Origin: Poriferisodalis sp965221195
GTDB taxonomy: Bacteria; Actinomycetota; Acidimicrobiia; Acidimicrobiales; Poriferisodalaceae
NCBI GenBank assembly: GCA_965221195.1
Contig: OZ244864.1
Span: 1,302,001-1,366,000, forward strand
Length of the DNA: 64,000 bases
Reading direction: 5' to 3'
The stretch's first letter is position 1, and each line of letters opens with the position of its first letter. Below, piece after piece: positions 51,632 through 60,330 of this stretch. The notes below the pieces were generated by a model. It had not been told where the DNA came from and did no database searches. It saw only the letters and a program-made list of their open reading frames with translations. The position numbers were made by a program, and so were the translations under genes.

Positions 51632-54600
51632 GCACGGCACCTGCGGCGCCCTTGCGCGCGCTGACCGAACGTTTGGGTGGCGACCCGGGTTTCGTTGCGA
51701 TGCTCGGCCGGTCTTCAGGCTCGATTGCAGTCGCGGAAGGGGCCCGCCCGTTCGTAGTTGCCGGTTTGGCCACACGAGGATCGCGCGCTCCGATCCTCGT
51801 TGTGACGGCAACGGCCCAAGAGGCCGAGCGCTGGACTGCCGACCTCGCCACTTGGCTAGGAGAAGATCGGGTAGCTCTCTTCGCCGCGTGGGAGACGCTG
51901 CCCTTTGAGCGTGTGAGCCCTGCAGCCGAAACGATGGGCCGACGGCTGGCAGTGCTGTCGGCGCTGGCGGCACCGTCGGCACGTCAGTCCGAGTCATCGC
52001 TTGGTGCCTCGCTCGGTCCTGCCAAAGCTGAGCTTGCTGGGGTTGATGCCGCTGGGGTTGATGCCGCTGGGGCTGGGCTTGCTGGGGTCGAGGTTGCTGA
52101 GGTAATCGTGGCGCCGATCCGGTCCCTGCTGCAGCGACTGAGCCCGCCTTCATGCACCAACGAGCCGTCGGCACTCACTGTGGTCAAAGGCAGTCGATGC
52201 GACCTCGGGGAACTGGTGAACCAACTGGTGGCATGGGGGTACCGGCGAGAACATCAGGTTGAGCACCGCGGCGAGATTGCCGTTCGCGGCGGGATCGTGG
52301 ATGTGTTCTGCCCAACGGCCGACGCACCGGTGCGCATCGACTTGTGGGGCGATGAGGTGGACCGTCTTACTGAGTTCTCAGTCGCCGACCAGCGTTCGGT
52401 CGTTGATGTTGATTCGACGCGGCTGTTGCCGGCGCGCGAACTGCGTCCCGACGCTGCCATGCGCGAGCGTGCGGCCGAGCTGGCTCGAAGCCAGCCGTGG
52501 TGTCGTGAGCACATGGAGCGCCTCGCTCGCGGCGAACTGTTTGACGGCATGGAGTCCTGGCTGCCGTGGCTGGCTGACGAAGAGTTGGTGCTGCCGGATC
52601 TTCTCGGAACGCATGCACTGGTGTTGCTGAATGAGCCTCGGCGGCTCGCTGACCGCGCAGCCGACATAGCGGCTGAGACCGACGACCTGACCCGCTCGCT
52701 TGCTGTGACGTGGGGCCTGCGCAGCGCAGATGAACCAGACGAAGCAGACGAACCAGATCAGGCCGCCGGTCGCGACACCGATGTCGACCACAACAGCGAC
52801 GGTTCCTACAACGATGCACAAGCCAACCAGCCAGATTCGGGGCCAGATTCGGGACCAGATTCGGGACCAGATTCGGATACTGGGTTGTTTCCTCGGCTTC
52901 ATGTGCCGTTCGATCGGCTGCTTTCGCGCTTCAGCGGGGCGGTGTGGTCGATCGACTCGACTGCCGCCCCAACTGCGTCCGGTGAAGGCGGACCCAGCAT
53001 CGCCACGCAGATGTGGGCCCCTGTCGCTGGTGACCCCACACGTCTGTTAACACAGCTCCGCAACCTGATTACTGGCTCCCCAATCACTGGCCCCCCAGAT
53101 GTGCCCGAGCGATCCATCGCCTCCCAACCAGAGCGGCCTGTTGTCATAGTGGCTGCTGAAGGGGAGGGCTCTGCTGAGCGTCTCACCGACGCGCTCAGCG
53201 CCGAGAATGTCCCTCTTCGCCTGCACCGCAATCGCTCGTCCTTTGTAGCTCAGCCGGGCGGCCATGTTGTTGTTGCGCCGCTCGGCAAAGGCTTTATCGC
53301 CTCAGCAGCAGGGGTGGCAGTGCTGCCCGAAGCAGAGTTCACCGGCCGCCGACGCGTTCATCGTGCAGCACGCCGACGAACAGCTCTCACTCCAACATTT
53401 GAAGATCTCAGCATTGGCGACTTTGTCGTACACCATCACCACGGAATTGCCCGATATTTAGGGCTGGTTCACCGGGCCTTCGGCGACGACGAGCGCGACT
53501 ATCTCGAGTTGGAATTCCGGGGCACCGACCGGCTCTACCTGCCCACCGAGCAGATCGACTTCATCCGCCCTTACATCGGCGGCGAGACACCAAGCCTCAG
53601 CCGTATGGGCGGCAGCGACTTTCAGCGTCAGAAAGCCAAAGTCAGAGCCGCCGTGTCTGAAGTCGCTCAAGAGTTGGTGTTGCTCTATCAGCGGCGTATC
53701 ACCACTGTCGGCCATTCATTCGATCCAGGCTGTCTTGGCATGGCCGAACTGGCCGACAGCTTCGCCTACACCCCCACACCGGACCAGCGTCGCACCATCG
53801 AGGAGGTCTTAGCCGACATGGCCGCGCCCGTACCGATGGACCGCCTCGTGTGCGGCGATGTTGGTTTCGGCAAGACCGAGATAGCGGTGCGGGCGGCGTT
53901 CTGCGCGGTCAGTGCCGGCAAGCAAGCGGCGGTGCTGGTGCCTACCACGCTGCTCGCTCAGCAGCACCACCAGACGTTCTGTGAGCGCTACGCCGACCAA
54001 GCAGTCCGCGTTGAGGTGCTGAGCAGGTTCCTCACCCCAGCAGATCAGCGCGCGGTCGTCGCTGGGCTCGCCGACGGCACGGTGGACATGGTGATCGGCA
54101 CTCATCGCTTGTTGTCGAACGATGTCAAGTTCAAACATTTGGGCCTCTTGGTGGTTGACGAAGAGCAACGTTTTGGGGTTAGCCATAAGGAATCCATCAA
54201 GCAGCTGCGTGCCGAAGTTGATGTGCTCACAATGACTGCCACGCCTATTCCTCGCACGCTCGAAATGGCGCTCACTGGCATCCGCGATTTGTCTTTGCTG
54301 CAGACACCTCCCGCGGAGCGCCAGCCGATCCTCACCTATGTCGGCCCCTACGACGAACGCGCGGTCAGTGAGGCCATCCGGCGTGAACTTCTGCGAGAGG
54401 GCCAGTTGTTTTTCGTTCATAACCGAGTCGCGGACATTGACCGTGTGGCTGCTGAGTTGGCTGCGTTGGTGCCCGAGGCACGCATCGCCGTGGCGCACGG
54501 CCAGATGGACGAAGGCACGCTCGAACAGGTCGTGATCGATTTCTGGGAAGGTGCCTACGACGTGCTGGTGTGTACGACGATCATCGAATCGGGCATCGAC

Positions 54601-55428
54601 ATGCCGAGCGTCAACACCTTGGTGGTTGATCGTGCCGACCTGCTCGGTTTGGGGCAGCTGCATCAGATCCGAGGTCGAGTTGGCCGCTCAGGCCAGCGTG
54701 CCTATGCGTACCTGTTCCATCCTGAGGGCCAGTCGCTCAGTGAAGAGGCGTACGAGCGTCTACGCACGATTGGCGAGACCACCGAGTTGGGCTCGGGTTA
54801 CCGCATCGCCATGCGCGACCTGCAGCTGCGCGGCGCAGGCAACCTGCTCAGCGGCGTGCAGTCGGGCCATATCGCCGCGGTCGGCTATGACCTCTACTGC
54901 GAAATGGTGAGCGAGGCTGTCGCCGAGCTGAGCGGCGAGACACCCGAGCAGCCGTCTGAAATTGTCATCGACCTGCCGCTTGCGGCGCATCTGCCCGAGG
55001 ACTACGTAGCCGACAGCACCGGACGTCTTGAGGCCTATCGGAGGCTCGGCGCAGTAACCGAGCTAGTGCAGGTGGCCGACATTGAAGCTGAGTGGAAAGA
55101 TCGCTACGGCCCGGTGCCCGCCGAAGCGCAGACGCTGCTGCACATTGCGTTGCTGCGCACCGAATGCCACCGGCTGGGCCTGCGGACCGTGGCGTATGCT
55201 CGAAGTCACGACGGTGGTCGGGTGCGACTCGCACCGCTGGAGCTGACTGCCAGCGAGGAGCTTCGCATGAAGCGCATCTGTGCCGGCACGCCGTTCACAA
55301 CGGCCCGCTACAAAGCCGAAACTGCAGAGGTGCATCTGTCTGCACGGGCGCTACGGCCGACCACGGTGGGGCACTTGTTCGCGTTCTGTCAGCAGCTGCG
55401 CCCCCCCGCCGATGCAGCGGCCATCTAG
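51628..55428 (+). CDS. mfd: Transcription-repair coupling factor Mfd
   Basis: Mfd removes RNA polymerase stalled at lesions and recruits UvrA. The 1266-residue protein has UvrB-homology domains at the N-terminus (EDRVALFAAWETLPFERVSP). The RNA polymerase-interaction domain is near residue 590 and the RecG-like helicase with Walker A CGDVGFGKTEIAVRAAF is near residue 745. Further motifs are VVDEEQRFGVSHK, TATPIPRTLEMA and the QIRGRVGRSGQRAY box. A Pro/Ser/Asp insertion of about 55 residues (about 366-420, including PDSGPDSG repeats) and an AGVDAAG repeat (about 134-150) interrupt linkers. The start is GTG 51628. Confidence 0.95.
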   Translation: MSTAPAAPLRALTERLGGDPGFVAMLGRSSGSIAVAEGARPFVVAGLATRGSRAPILVVTATAQEAERWTADLATWLGEDRVALFAAWETLPFERVSPAAETMGRRLAVLSALAAPSARQSESSLGASLGPAKAELAGVDAAGVDAAGAGLAGVEVAEVIVAPIRSLLQRLSPPSCTNEPSALTVVKGSRCDLGELVNQLVAWGYRREHQVEHRGEIAVRGGIVDVFCPTADAPVRIDLWGDEVDRLTEFSVADQRSVVDVDSTRLLPARELRPDAAMRERAAELARSQPWCREHMERLARGELFDGMESWLPWLADEELVLPDLLGTHALVLLNEPRRLADRAADIAAETDDLTRSLAVTWGLRSADEPDEADEPDQAAGRDTDVDHNSDGSYNDAQANQPDSGPDSGPDSGPDSDTGLFPRLHVPFDRLLSRFSGAVWSIDSTAAPTASGEGGPSIATQMWAPVAGDPTRLLTQLRNLITGSPITGPPDVPERSIASQPERPVVIVAAEGEGSAERLTDALSAENVPLRLHRNRSSFVAQPGGHVVVAPLGKGFIASAAGVAVLPEAEFTGRRRVHRAARRRTALTPTFEDLSIGDFVVHHHHGIARYLGLVHRAFGDDERDYLELEFRGTDRLYLPTEQIDFIRPYIGGETPSLSRMGGSDFQRQKAKVRAAVSEVAQELVLLYQRRITTVGHSFDPGCLGMAELADSFAYTPTPDQRRTIEEVLADMAAPVPMDRLVCGDVGFGKTEIAVRAAFCAVSAGKQAAVLVPTTLLAQQHHQTFCERYADQAVRVEVLSRFLTPADQRAVVAGLADGTVDMVIGTHRLLSNDVKFKHLGLLVVDEEQRFGVSHKESIKQLRAEVDVLTMTATPIPRTLEMALTGIRDLSLLQTPPAERQPILTYVGPYDERAVSEAIRRELLREGQLFFVHNRVADIDRVAAELAALVPEARIAVAHGQMDEGTLEQVVIDFWEGAYDVLVCTTIIESGIDMPSVNTLVVDRADLLGLGQLHQIRGRVGRSGQRAYAYLFHPEGQSLSEEAYERLRTIGETTELGSGYRIAMRDLQLRGAGNLLSGVQSGHIAAVGYDLYCEMVSEAVAELSGETPEQPSEIVIDLPLAAHLPEDYVADSTGRLEAYRRLGAVTELVQVADIEAEWKDRYGPVPAEAQTLLHIALLRTECHRLGLRTVAYARSHDGGRVRLAPLELTASEELRMKRICAGTPFTTARYKAETAEVHLSARALRPTTVGHLFAFCQQLRPPADAAAI

Positions 55429-55459
55429 TCTGCCCACCGTGCGCGCCGAGGCAAGCCCC

Positions 55460-56533
55460 ATGCCGCGACAGGTCCTGTTGCTGGTGTCGTTGGTGCTGCT
55501 GTTGTTTGTGGCTTCTGCTTGCAGTGCCAGCGGCGACGGTGACAGAGGCGATGTCATCACGATTCACACAGAGGTTCCCTCTGAGCTTATTGCCGAGCTC
55601 GACACCGACAACGACGGAGTTGTGACGCGTGACGCCCTCGATGCGGCCAACCAGGAAGCGGAGCGGGAGGCGCAGCTTGCGGCCAACCAGGCAGCGCTCG
55701 AAGCAGAACGGGCCGAACAAGAGGCACAGCGTGGGGCACAAGCCGCTGCCGCTAAGGCAGTTTTGGAGGACCGCGACGCGGTTGTGGCCGATTTTCCTGG
55801 CGGGCAGATCTTGGCTGCACAGGTCAGCGACAGCTTGGCGGCTTCGCCTACTTCGCAGATGGCCGACGCGCAGAACCCGACCCACGAGGAGTTTGTTTCT
55901 CGGCTTACCTCGATGCTTCAGTTGCGCTTGGCCGCCGTGGCGCTTGACGAGTTCGGTTATCCCGTCAACATCGACGCTTCCGACGAGGACATCAACGCGC
56001 AGGTGCAGGCCCATATCGAGGGGCCGTTTGAGCAGTTCGCTCAGCAGCGCAGCATCGCCGAAGATCCCAACATCGAGCGGTTGGCAACACCCCACTGTGT
56101 GAGTGCTCTGGTGCTGCCCGACGAGGCTGCTGCTGCTGCTGGCGCCAAGCGTGTGGGCGCTGGCGAGTCAATGGCTGAGGTCGCAGCCGAGGTCAACTTT
56201 CCTGACATCACCGAAGAAGACGGCACTCTTGGATGCGGCCTACCTTTCGATTTGTTTGGCCCCGGCGAGGTGGCGTCAGCCCTGTTCGATCTCGATGTTG
56301 GCGACGTGAGCGAGCCGATCTTGGTGCCGTCGGCGGCGAGTCCTACAGGCGAGTTCTGGGTGGTGCTGCACCTCGACGATCTGCAGCAAGACCTAGCTGA
56401 CTTGTCGGCAGTTGGGCCGTTTGCGGGGCGCTTGCTGACCGAAGCAATGGTTGGCTATGTGGTGAATGTGGAGCCAGCGCTTGGCACTTGGGATCCTGAC
56501 AGCCTCCGAATTTCCCTGCCTTACCTCCAGTGA
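55460..56533 (+). CDS. SurA-like lipoprotein with EF-hand-like motif
   Basis: An exported lipoprotein (MPRQVLLLVSLVLLLFVASA then Cys). The mature part contains an EF-hand-like stretch DTDNDGVVTRDAL, an Ala/Glu/Gln-rich coiled-coil region (about residues 70-110), a SurA N-terminal-like helical part and a parvulin-like domain (SALVLPDEAAAAAGAKR and DLFGPGEVASALFDL). Parvulin proteins catalyse prolyl isomerisation or chaperone secreted proteins. ATG 55460 is used; GTG 55439 is an alternative. The genes before and after (mfd, mazG) match the usual actinobacterial order. Confidence 0.82.
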   Translation: MPRQVLLLVSLVLLLFVASACSASGDGDRGDVITIHTEVPSELIAELDTDNDGVVTRDALDAANQEAEREAQLAANQAALEAERAEQEAQRGAQAAAAKAVLEDRDAVVADFPGGQILAAQVSDSLAASPTSQMADAQNPTHEEFVSRLTSMLQLRLAAVALDEFGYPVNIDASDEDINAQVQAHIEGPFEQFAQQRSIAEDPNIERLATPHCVSALVLPDEAAAAAGAKRVGAGESMAEVAAEVNFPDITEEDGTLGCGLPFDLFGPGEVASALFDLDVGDVSEPILVPSAASPTGEFWVVLHLDDLQQDLADLSAVGPFAGRLLTEAMVGYVVNVEPALGTWDPDSLRISLPYLQ

Positions 56534-56572
56534 TTACCTCCAGTGATTACCTCCAGTGACCGATTCCAGTGA
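56518..56572 (+). repeat. 13-bp tandem repeat with GTGA at surA-mazG junction
   Basis: Four units of about 13 bp (GTGATTACCTCCA, two exact, then GTGACCGATTCCA and GTGACTGATG) carry GTGA at 56530, 56543, 56556 and 56569. The first overlaps the SurA stop and the last is the mazG start. The frame from 56543 ends at the TGA overlapping GTG 56569. Confidence 0.9.
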
Positions 56573-57084
56573 CTGATGTGGTGAGTGATCCCAGCGAGAA
56601 CGTCGTGATGGACGCTGATGCAGACCTCGGCGAGCGGATGGTTTCGCTGCATGGGGTGATTCGACATCTGCGACGCGAGTGCCCTTGGGATCGAGCCCAG
56701 ACGCATGCCTCTTTGGCGCCGTACGCGACAGACGAGGTGACGGAGTTGGTCGAAGCGCTGCAGGCGGCCGACGATGCGCTTTCGGGCAGTCCCCATGACA
56801 TGGCGACCGCTATTGAGGATTTGGTCGAAGAACTTGGCGATGTGCTGCTGCAAGTACTGATGAACGCCGCTATCGGGGAACAGGCAGGAACCTTCACGCT
56901 GACCGAAGTGCTATCGACCGTCGAAGCCAAGATGCTCCGCCGCCATCCCCATGTCTTCGAGCGTGACCCCGCGGCGCCCGAACCCACCGATGCCGAGCTT
57001 TCGGTGCAATGGGAGGAGATCAAAGCGGCCGAACGAAAGGCCCGAGCAGACCGCATCGCCGCGCGTGAAGCGCGCAAGAGTTAG
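56569..57084 (+). CDS. mazG: Nucleoside triphosphate pyrophosphohydrolase MazG
   Basis: MazG hydrolyses non-canonical NTPs and dNTPs. The 171-residue protein has the CPWDRAQTHASLAPYATDE and EDLVEELGDVLLQVLMNA blocks with the metal-binding Glu/Asp residues, and HPHVFERD near the C-terminus. It is a single-domain form with a shortened C-terminal part. GTG 56569 is used, and in-frame GTGs at 56578 and 56581 are alternatives. It lies directly upstream of eno. Confidence 0.9.
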   Translation: MTDVVSDPSENVVMDADADLGERMVSLHGVIRHLRRECPWDRAQTHASLAPYATDEVTELVEALQAADDALSGSPHDMATAIEDLVEELGDVLLQVLMNAAIGEQAGTFTLTEVLSTVEAKMLRRHPHVFERDPAAPEPTDAELSVQWEEIKAAERKARADRIAAREARKS

Positions 57085-57143
57085 CCCATTAGCCCAGAAG
57101 CGCGCAAAGCGCGCAACGCCTAGCTTCGGTACTGTGTTGCTGC

Positions 57144-58439
57144 GTGACAGCACGCACATCCACGCACATCGTTGAAGTAACCGGCCGCGAGGTTCTGGAC
57201 TCTCGGGGCAATCCCACCGTTGAAGCCGAAGTACGAACTGCCGGGGGCGCTTTTGGCCGAGCGATAGTGCCCTCGGGTGCCTCAACGGGTCAGTTTGAGG
57301 CGGTCGAGCTGCGTGACGGCGGCGACCGCTACGGCGGCAAGGGCGTGGCTGTTGCGGTCTCCCATGTAAACGACGAGATCGCTGGCGCGCTCTTGGGTCT
57401 CGATGCCCGAGAGCAGCGGACGGTCGATCGGACGCTCGTCGAGTTAGATGCCACCCTCAACAAAGCCCACCTCGGAGCGAATGCGATGCTAGCCGTGTCG
57501 CTGGCGACTGCCCATGCGGCGGCAGCCTCGCTTGGCATATCCCTCTTCCGGCATGTAGGCGGCACCAACGCACATGTGCTTCCCACGCCGATGATGAACG
57601 TCATCAACGGCGGTGAGCACGCCGACAACAACGTCGATCTCCAAGAGTTCATGATCGTGCCAACCGGAGCAGCGTCGTTCTCAGAAGCCTTGCAGTGGGG
57701 CGCCGAGACATATCACGCGCTCAAAGGGGTGCTGAGCGCGCGGGGGCTGTCGACGGCCATCGGCGACGAAGGCGGTTTCGCGCCCGACTTGGACTCCAAC
57801 GAGGCTGCGCTGGCGCTGCTGGTCGAGGCGATCCGCGAAGCTGGCTTCGAACCGGGCACCGACGTGGCGCTGGCGCTCGATGCGGCATCCACCGAGTTCT
57901 ACAGCGATGGTGTCTACTGCTTGGCCGGCGAGGGCCGAGAACTCGACGCTGCCAGCTTTGTTGGCTACTTGGCCGATTTGTGTGAGCGCTACCCGATCTG
58001 CTCAGTTGAGGACGGCATGGCCGAAGACGACTGGGAGGGCTGGTCGGCGTTGTCCGACCGGCTCGGCGGACGGGTGCAGCTCGTTGGCGACGACTTGTTT
58101 GTGACCAGCATCGAACGGTTGAGTCGTGGCATAGCCGCTGGCGTCGCCAACAGCATCCTCCTCAAGGTCAATCAGATCGGGACGCTCAGCGAGACGCTCG
58201 ATGCTGTGAAGCTAGCCGCCAGCGCTGGCTACACCTCGGTGATGTCACACCGCTCGGGTGAGACAGAAGACACCACCATCGCGGACCTAGCAGTTGCCGT
58301 CAACTGTGGCCAGATCAAGGCGGGCGCACCGGCACGCTCGGATCGAGTCGCGAAGTACAACCAGCTTTTGCGTATCGAGGAAGAACTCGGTAGCTCTGCT
58401 GCCTACCGGGGCGGTGACGCGCTGGCGCCGCGCCGATGA
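57144..58439 (+). CDS. eno: Enolase
   Basis: Enolase interconverts 2-phosphoglycerate and phosphoenolpyruvate. The 431-residue protein includes SRGNPTVEAEV, GGEHADNNVDLQEFMIVP, IGDEGGFAP, DDLFVTS and SHRSGETEDTTIADLAV. GTG 57144 gives the expected N-terminus after the short TARTSTHIVEVTGREVLDS leader. It is followed with a 4-bp overlap by the divIC-like gene, as usual in actinobacteria. Confidence 0.97.
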   Translation: MTARTSTHIVEVTGREVLDSRGNPTVEAEVRTAGGAFGRAIVPSGASTGQFEAVELRDGGDRYGGKGVAVAVSHVNDEIAGALLGLDAREQRTVDRTLVELDATLNKAHLGANAMLAVSLATAHAAAASLGISLFRHVGGTNAHVLPTPMMNVINGGEHADNNVDLQEFMIVPTGAASFSEALQWGAETYHALKGVLSARGLSTAIGDEGGFAPDLDSNEAALALLVEAIREAGFEPGTDVALALDAASTEFYSDGVYCLAGEGRELDAASFVGYLADLCERYPICSVEDGMAEDDWEGWSALSDRLGGRVQLVGDDLFVTSIERLSRGIAAGVANSILLKVNQIGTLSETLDAVKLAASAGYTSVMSHRSGETEDTTIADLAVAVNCGQIKAGAPARSDRVAKYNQLLRIEEELGSSAAYRGGDALAPRR

Positions 58440-58825
58440 GTGCTGCCGCTGATACCCCGGTTCTGCCCCGGCGTCCACGTTCGGGTCGGCGGGCAATGAG
58501 GCTGCTCGTCGGCCTTGTAGTCGTTGTGGCTTCGGTGGGACTCCTAGCGGGGCTGCTGTTTCCTTGGCAGTCGCTCAACTCTCAGCGTCGCAGCATCGCT
58601 CACGCACAAGATACCTTGGCTCGGCTGCAGGCTGAGACATCTCACCTGTCTGATCAGGTCACCGAAGCCAAAGACCCTGTCGTGGTGGAACGGATAGCGC
58701 GTGAGCAACTCTCGCTGGTGCGCGAGGGAGACACGCTGTACCGGTTGAACGTGAACCCCGCGGATGTGGTTGACCTGCCGACTGCATGGCCGCTGCCGGG
58801 TGTGGCGCACCTGCTCCTTGATTGA
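58436..58825 (+). CDS. Septum formation initiator DivIC/FtsB-like
   Basis: A 129-residue bitopic protein with a basic cytoplasmic N-terminus and one transmembrane helix (LLVGLVVVVASVGLLAGLLF). A coiled-coil segment (RSIAHAQDTLARLQAETSHL) and a family-typical extracellular part (VERIAREQLSLVREGDTLYR) follow. It belongs to the FtsB/DivIC divisome family that bridges FtsL and FtsQ. ATG 58436 overlaps the eno stop (ATGA). Confidence 0.9.
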   Translation: MSAAADTPVLPRRPRSGRRAMRLLVGLVVVVASVGLLAGLLFPWQSLNSQRRSIAHAQDTLARLQAETSHLSDQVTEAKDPVVVERIAREQLSLVREGDTLYRLNVNPADVVDLPTAWPLPGVAHLLLD

Positions 58826-59017
58826 CAGCGTGCTGAGGGTGCGCTGAGGGTGTGCTGGCTGGTTTGTCATGGTCTGTGGCGCGCGTTTGCGTTCTTGGTG
58901 GTTGTTGTGGTGTTGGGCTGGTGCGGTGCTTGTGGGTGTGTGTCGGCGCGGTGTTGCTGCATGGTGCATGATGGTGTGGGTTAGGTTTGTTGGCCTACGA
59001 GGACGGGAGAGGTCATA
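58826..59017 (+). other. GT-rich spacer before the CoxS-type gene
   Basis: A 192-bp spacer strongly biased to G and T on the plus strand with repeats of GCTGAGGGTG near its start. It ends in a ribosome site (GGGAGAGG) before GTG 59018. A 24-nt stretch at 58818-58841 recurs at 62680-62703 with one mismatch. No gene is visible. Confidence 0.6.
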
Positions 59018-59506
59018 GTGGAGATCAGTGTCACGGTGAATGGTGAGACGCGTGCTGGCGATGTGGAGCCGCGTACGTTGTTGGTGTATTGGTTGCGGGA
59101 CGGTTTGCGGTTGACGGGGACGAACGTGGGTTGTGATACGTCTTCGTGTGGGGCTTGCACGGTGCTTGTGGGCGGCGAGTCGGTGAAGTCGTGCACGATG
59201 TTGGCGGTGCAGGCTGATGGTGAGGATGTTCTCACGATTGAGGGTTTGGCGCCGTCGCCCGATGAGTTGCATCCGATGCAGGAGGCGTTTCGGCGCAATC
59301 ATGGTTTGCAGTGCGGTTATTGCACACCAGGCATGGTTATGGCGGCGGTGTCGTTGTTGGAGGAGAACCCCAGTCCGACGGAGCGAGAGGTTCGTTTGGG
59401 GCTTGAGGGGAACCTGTGTCGTTGTACGGGGTATCACAACATTGTCAAGTCGGTGCTGGCTTGCGCGGCTGGTGAGGGTTCGGTCCAGGAGGGGGTGCTG
59501 CGATGA
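59018..59506 (+). CDS. (2Fe-2S) subunit of CoxS type
   Basis: The small iron-sulfur subunit of a molybdenum hydroxylase (CO dehydrogenase/xanthine-dehydrogenase family). The 162-residue protein has the plant-type ferredoxin cysteines in NVGCDTSSCGACTVLVGG and the second cluster cysteines in QCGYCTPGMVM and NLCRCTGYHNIV. The start is GTG 59018. It overlaps the CoxM-type gene by 4 bp (ATGA). The large molybdopterin subunit is not in this window, so the enzyme's substrate is not determined. Confidence 0.93.
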   Translation: MEISVTVNGETRAGDVEPRTLLVYWLRDGLRLTGTNVGCDTSSCGACTVLVGGESVKSCTMLAVQADGEDVLTIEGLAPSPDELHPMQEAFRRNHGLQCGYCTPGMVMAAVSLLEENPSPTEREVRLGLEGNLCRCTGYHNIVKSVLACAAGEGSVQEGVLR

Positions 59507-60330
59507 TTCCCGCGGCGTTTGATTATGTGCGTGCTGGTTCGGCGGAGGAAGCGATTGCGTTGCTCGGTGAGCATGGTGATGAGGCCAAGTTGCTTGCGGG
59601 TGGTCATTCGTTGTTGCCGATGATGAAGTTGCGTTTGGCGGTGCCGAGCGTGGTTGTTGATATTGGGCGTGTCGGCGATCTCAGCTACATCAGCGACGGT
59701 GGTGACCATATTGCTGTTGGGGCGTTGACTCGTCACCGCGCGCTTGAGACGAGCAACTTGCTGACAGCTGAGTGCCCGCTACTGGCTCATGTGGCTGGTG
59801 AGGTAGGTGATCCTCAGGTTCGTCATCGTGGCACGATTGGGGGTTCGTTGGCGCATTCTGATCCTGCTTCGGATTTGCCGGCGGCGGTGTTGGCGCTGGG
59901 CGGCACGCTTGTCGCCCAAGGTCCGAATGGCAGCCGTGAGATCGCTGTGGGTGATTTTTTTACTGGCTATTTTGAGTCGGCGTTGGCTGATGATGAGATG
60001 TTGACTGAGATTCGGGTGCCGAAGGCGCCGGGTGTTGGTTGGAACTATCAGAAGTTCAATCGGCGTGCTCAGGATTGGGCGATTGTTGGTGTTGCTGCGG
60101 TGACGGTGAATGGTGGTACCAATGTTGCGTTGGTGAACATGGGTTCAACTCCGTTGCGTGCTAGCGCGGTTGAGGCGGCGCTGGCAAGCGGCGCGTCGGC
60201 AACCGAAGCAGCCGAACAGGCCGCCGACGGCACTGACGCCCCAACAGACCTGAATGCCACACCGGACTACCGCAACCACCTAGCCCGAGTACTCACCCGC
60301 CGAGCCCTCCAAGCCTCCGGAGTTTCATGA
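59503..60330 (+). CDS. FAD-binding subunit of CoxM type
   Basis: The FAD-binding middle subunit of a molybdenum hydroxylase, 275 residues. FAD-site motifs are LAGGHSLLPMMKLRLAVPSV and HRGTIGGSLAHSDPASDLPA. EIRVPKAPGVGWNYQKF lies in the C-terminal domain. The 3' part (59981-60308) is 98-99% identical to a truncated copy at 62716-63043. Codon style changes within the gene near 60180, from G/T-rich to C/A-rich. The stop overlaps the next ATG (ATGA). Confidence 0.92.
   Translation: MIPAAFDYVRAGSAEEAIALLGEHGDEAKLLAGGHSLLPMMKLRLAVPSVVVDIGRVGDLSYISDGGDHIAVGALTRHRALETSNLLTAECPLLAHVAGEVGDPQVRHRGTIGGSLAHSDPASDLPAAVLALGGTLVAQGPNGSREIAVGDFFTGYFESALADDEMLTEIRVPKAPGVGWNYQKFNRRAQDWAIVGVAAVTVNGGTNVALVNMGSTPLRASAVEAALASGASATEAAEQAADGTDAPTDLNATPDYRNHLARVLTRRALQASGVS
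59981..60308 (+). repeat. 328-bp direct repeat, copy 1 (inside CoxM-type gene)
   Basis: Identical to 62716-63043 except for five substitutions by my count. The match begins at CGTTGGCTGATGATG and ends at GCCGAGCCCT. Beyond the ends the sequences differ. The two copies bound a 2407-bp segment holding two AT-richer genes. Confidence 0.95.

Noticed and set aside
59018..60330. Assignment to CO dehydrogenase specifically
   Set aside because: Without the large subunit and its active-site loop the substrate of this molybdenum hydroxylase cannot be decided.
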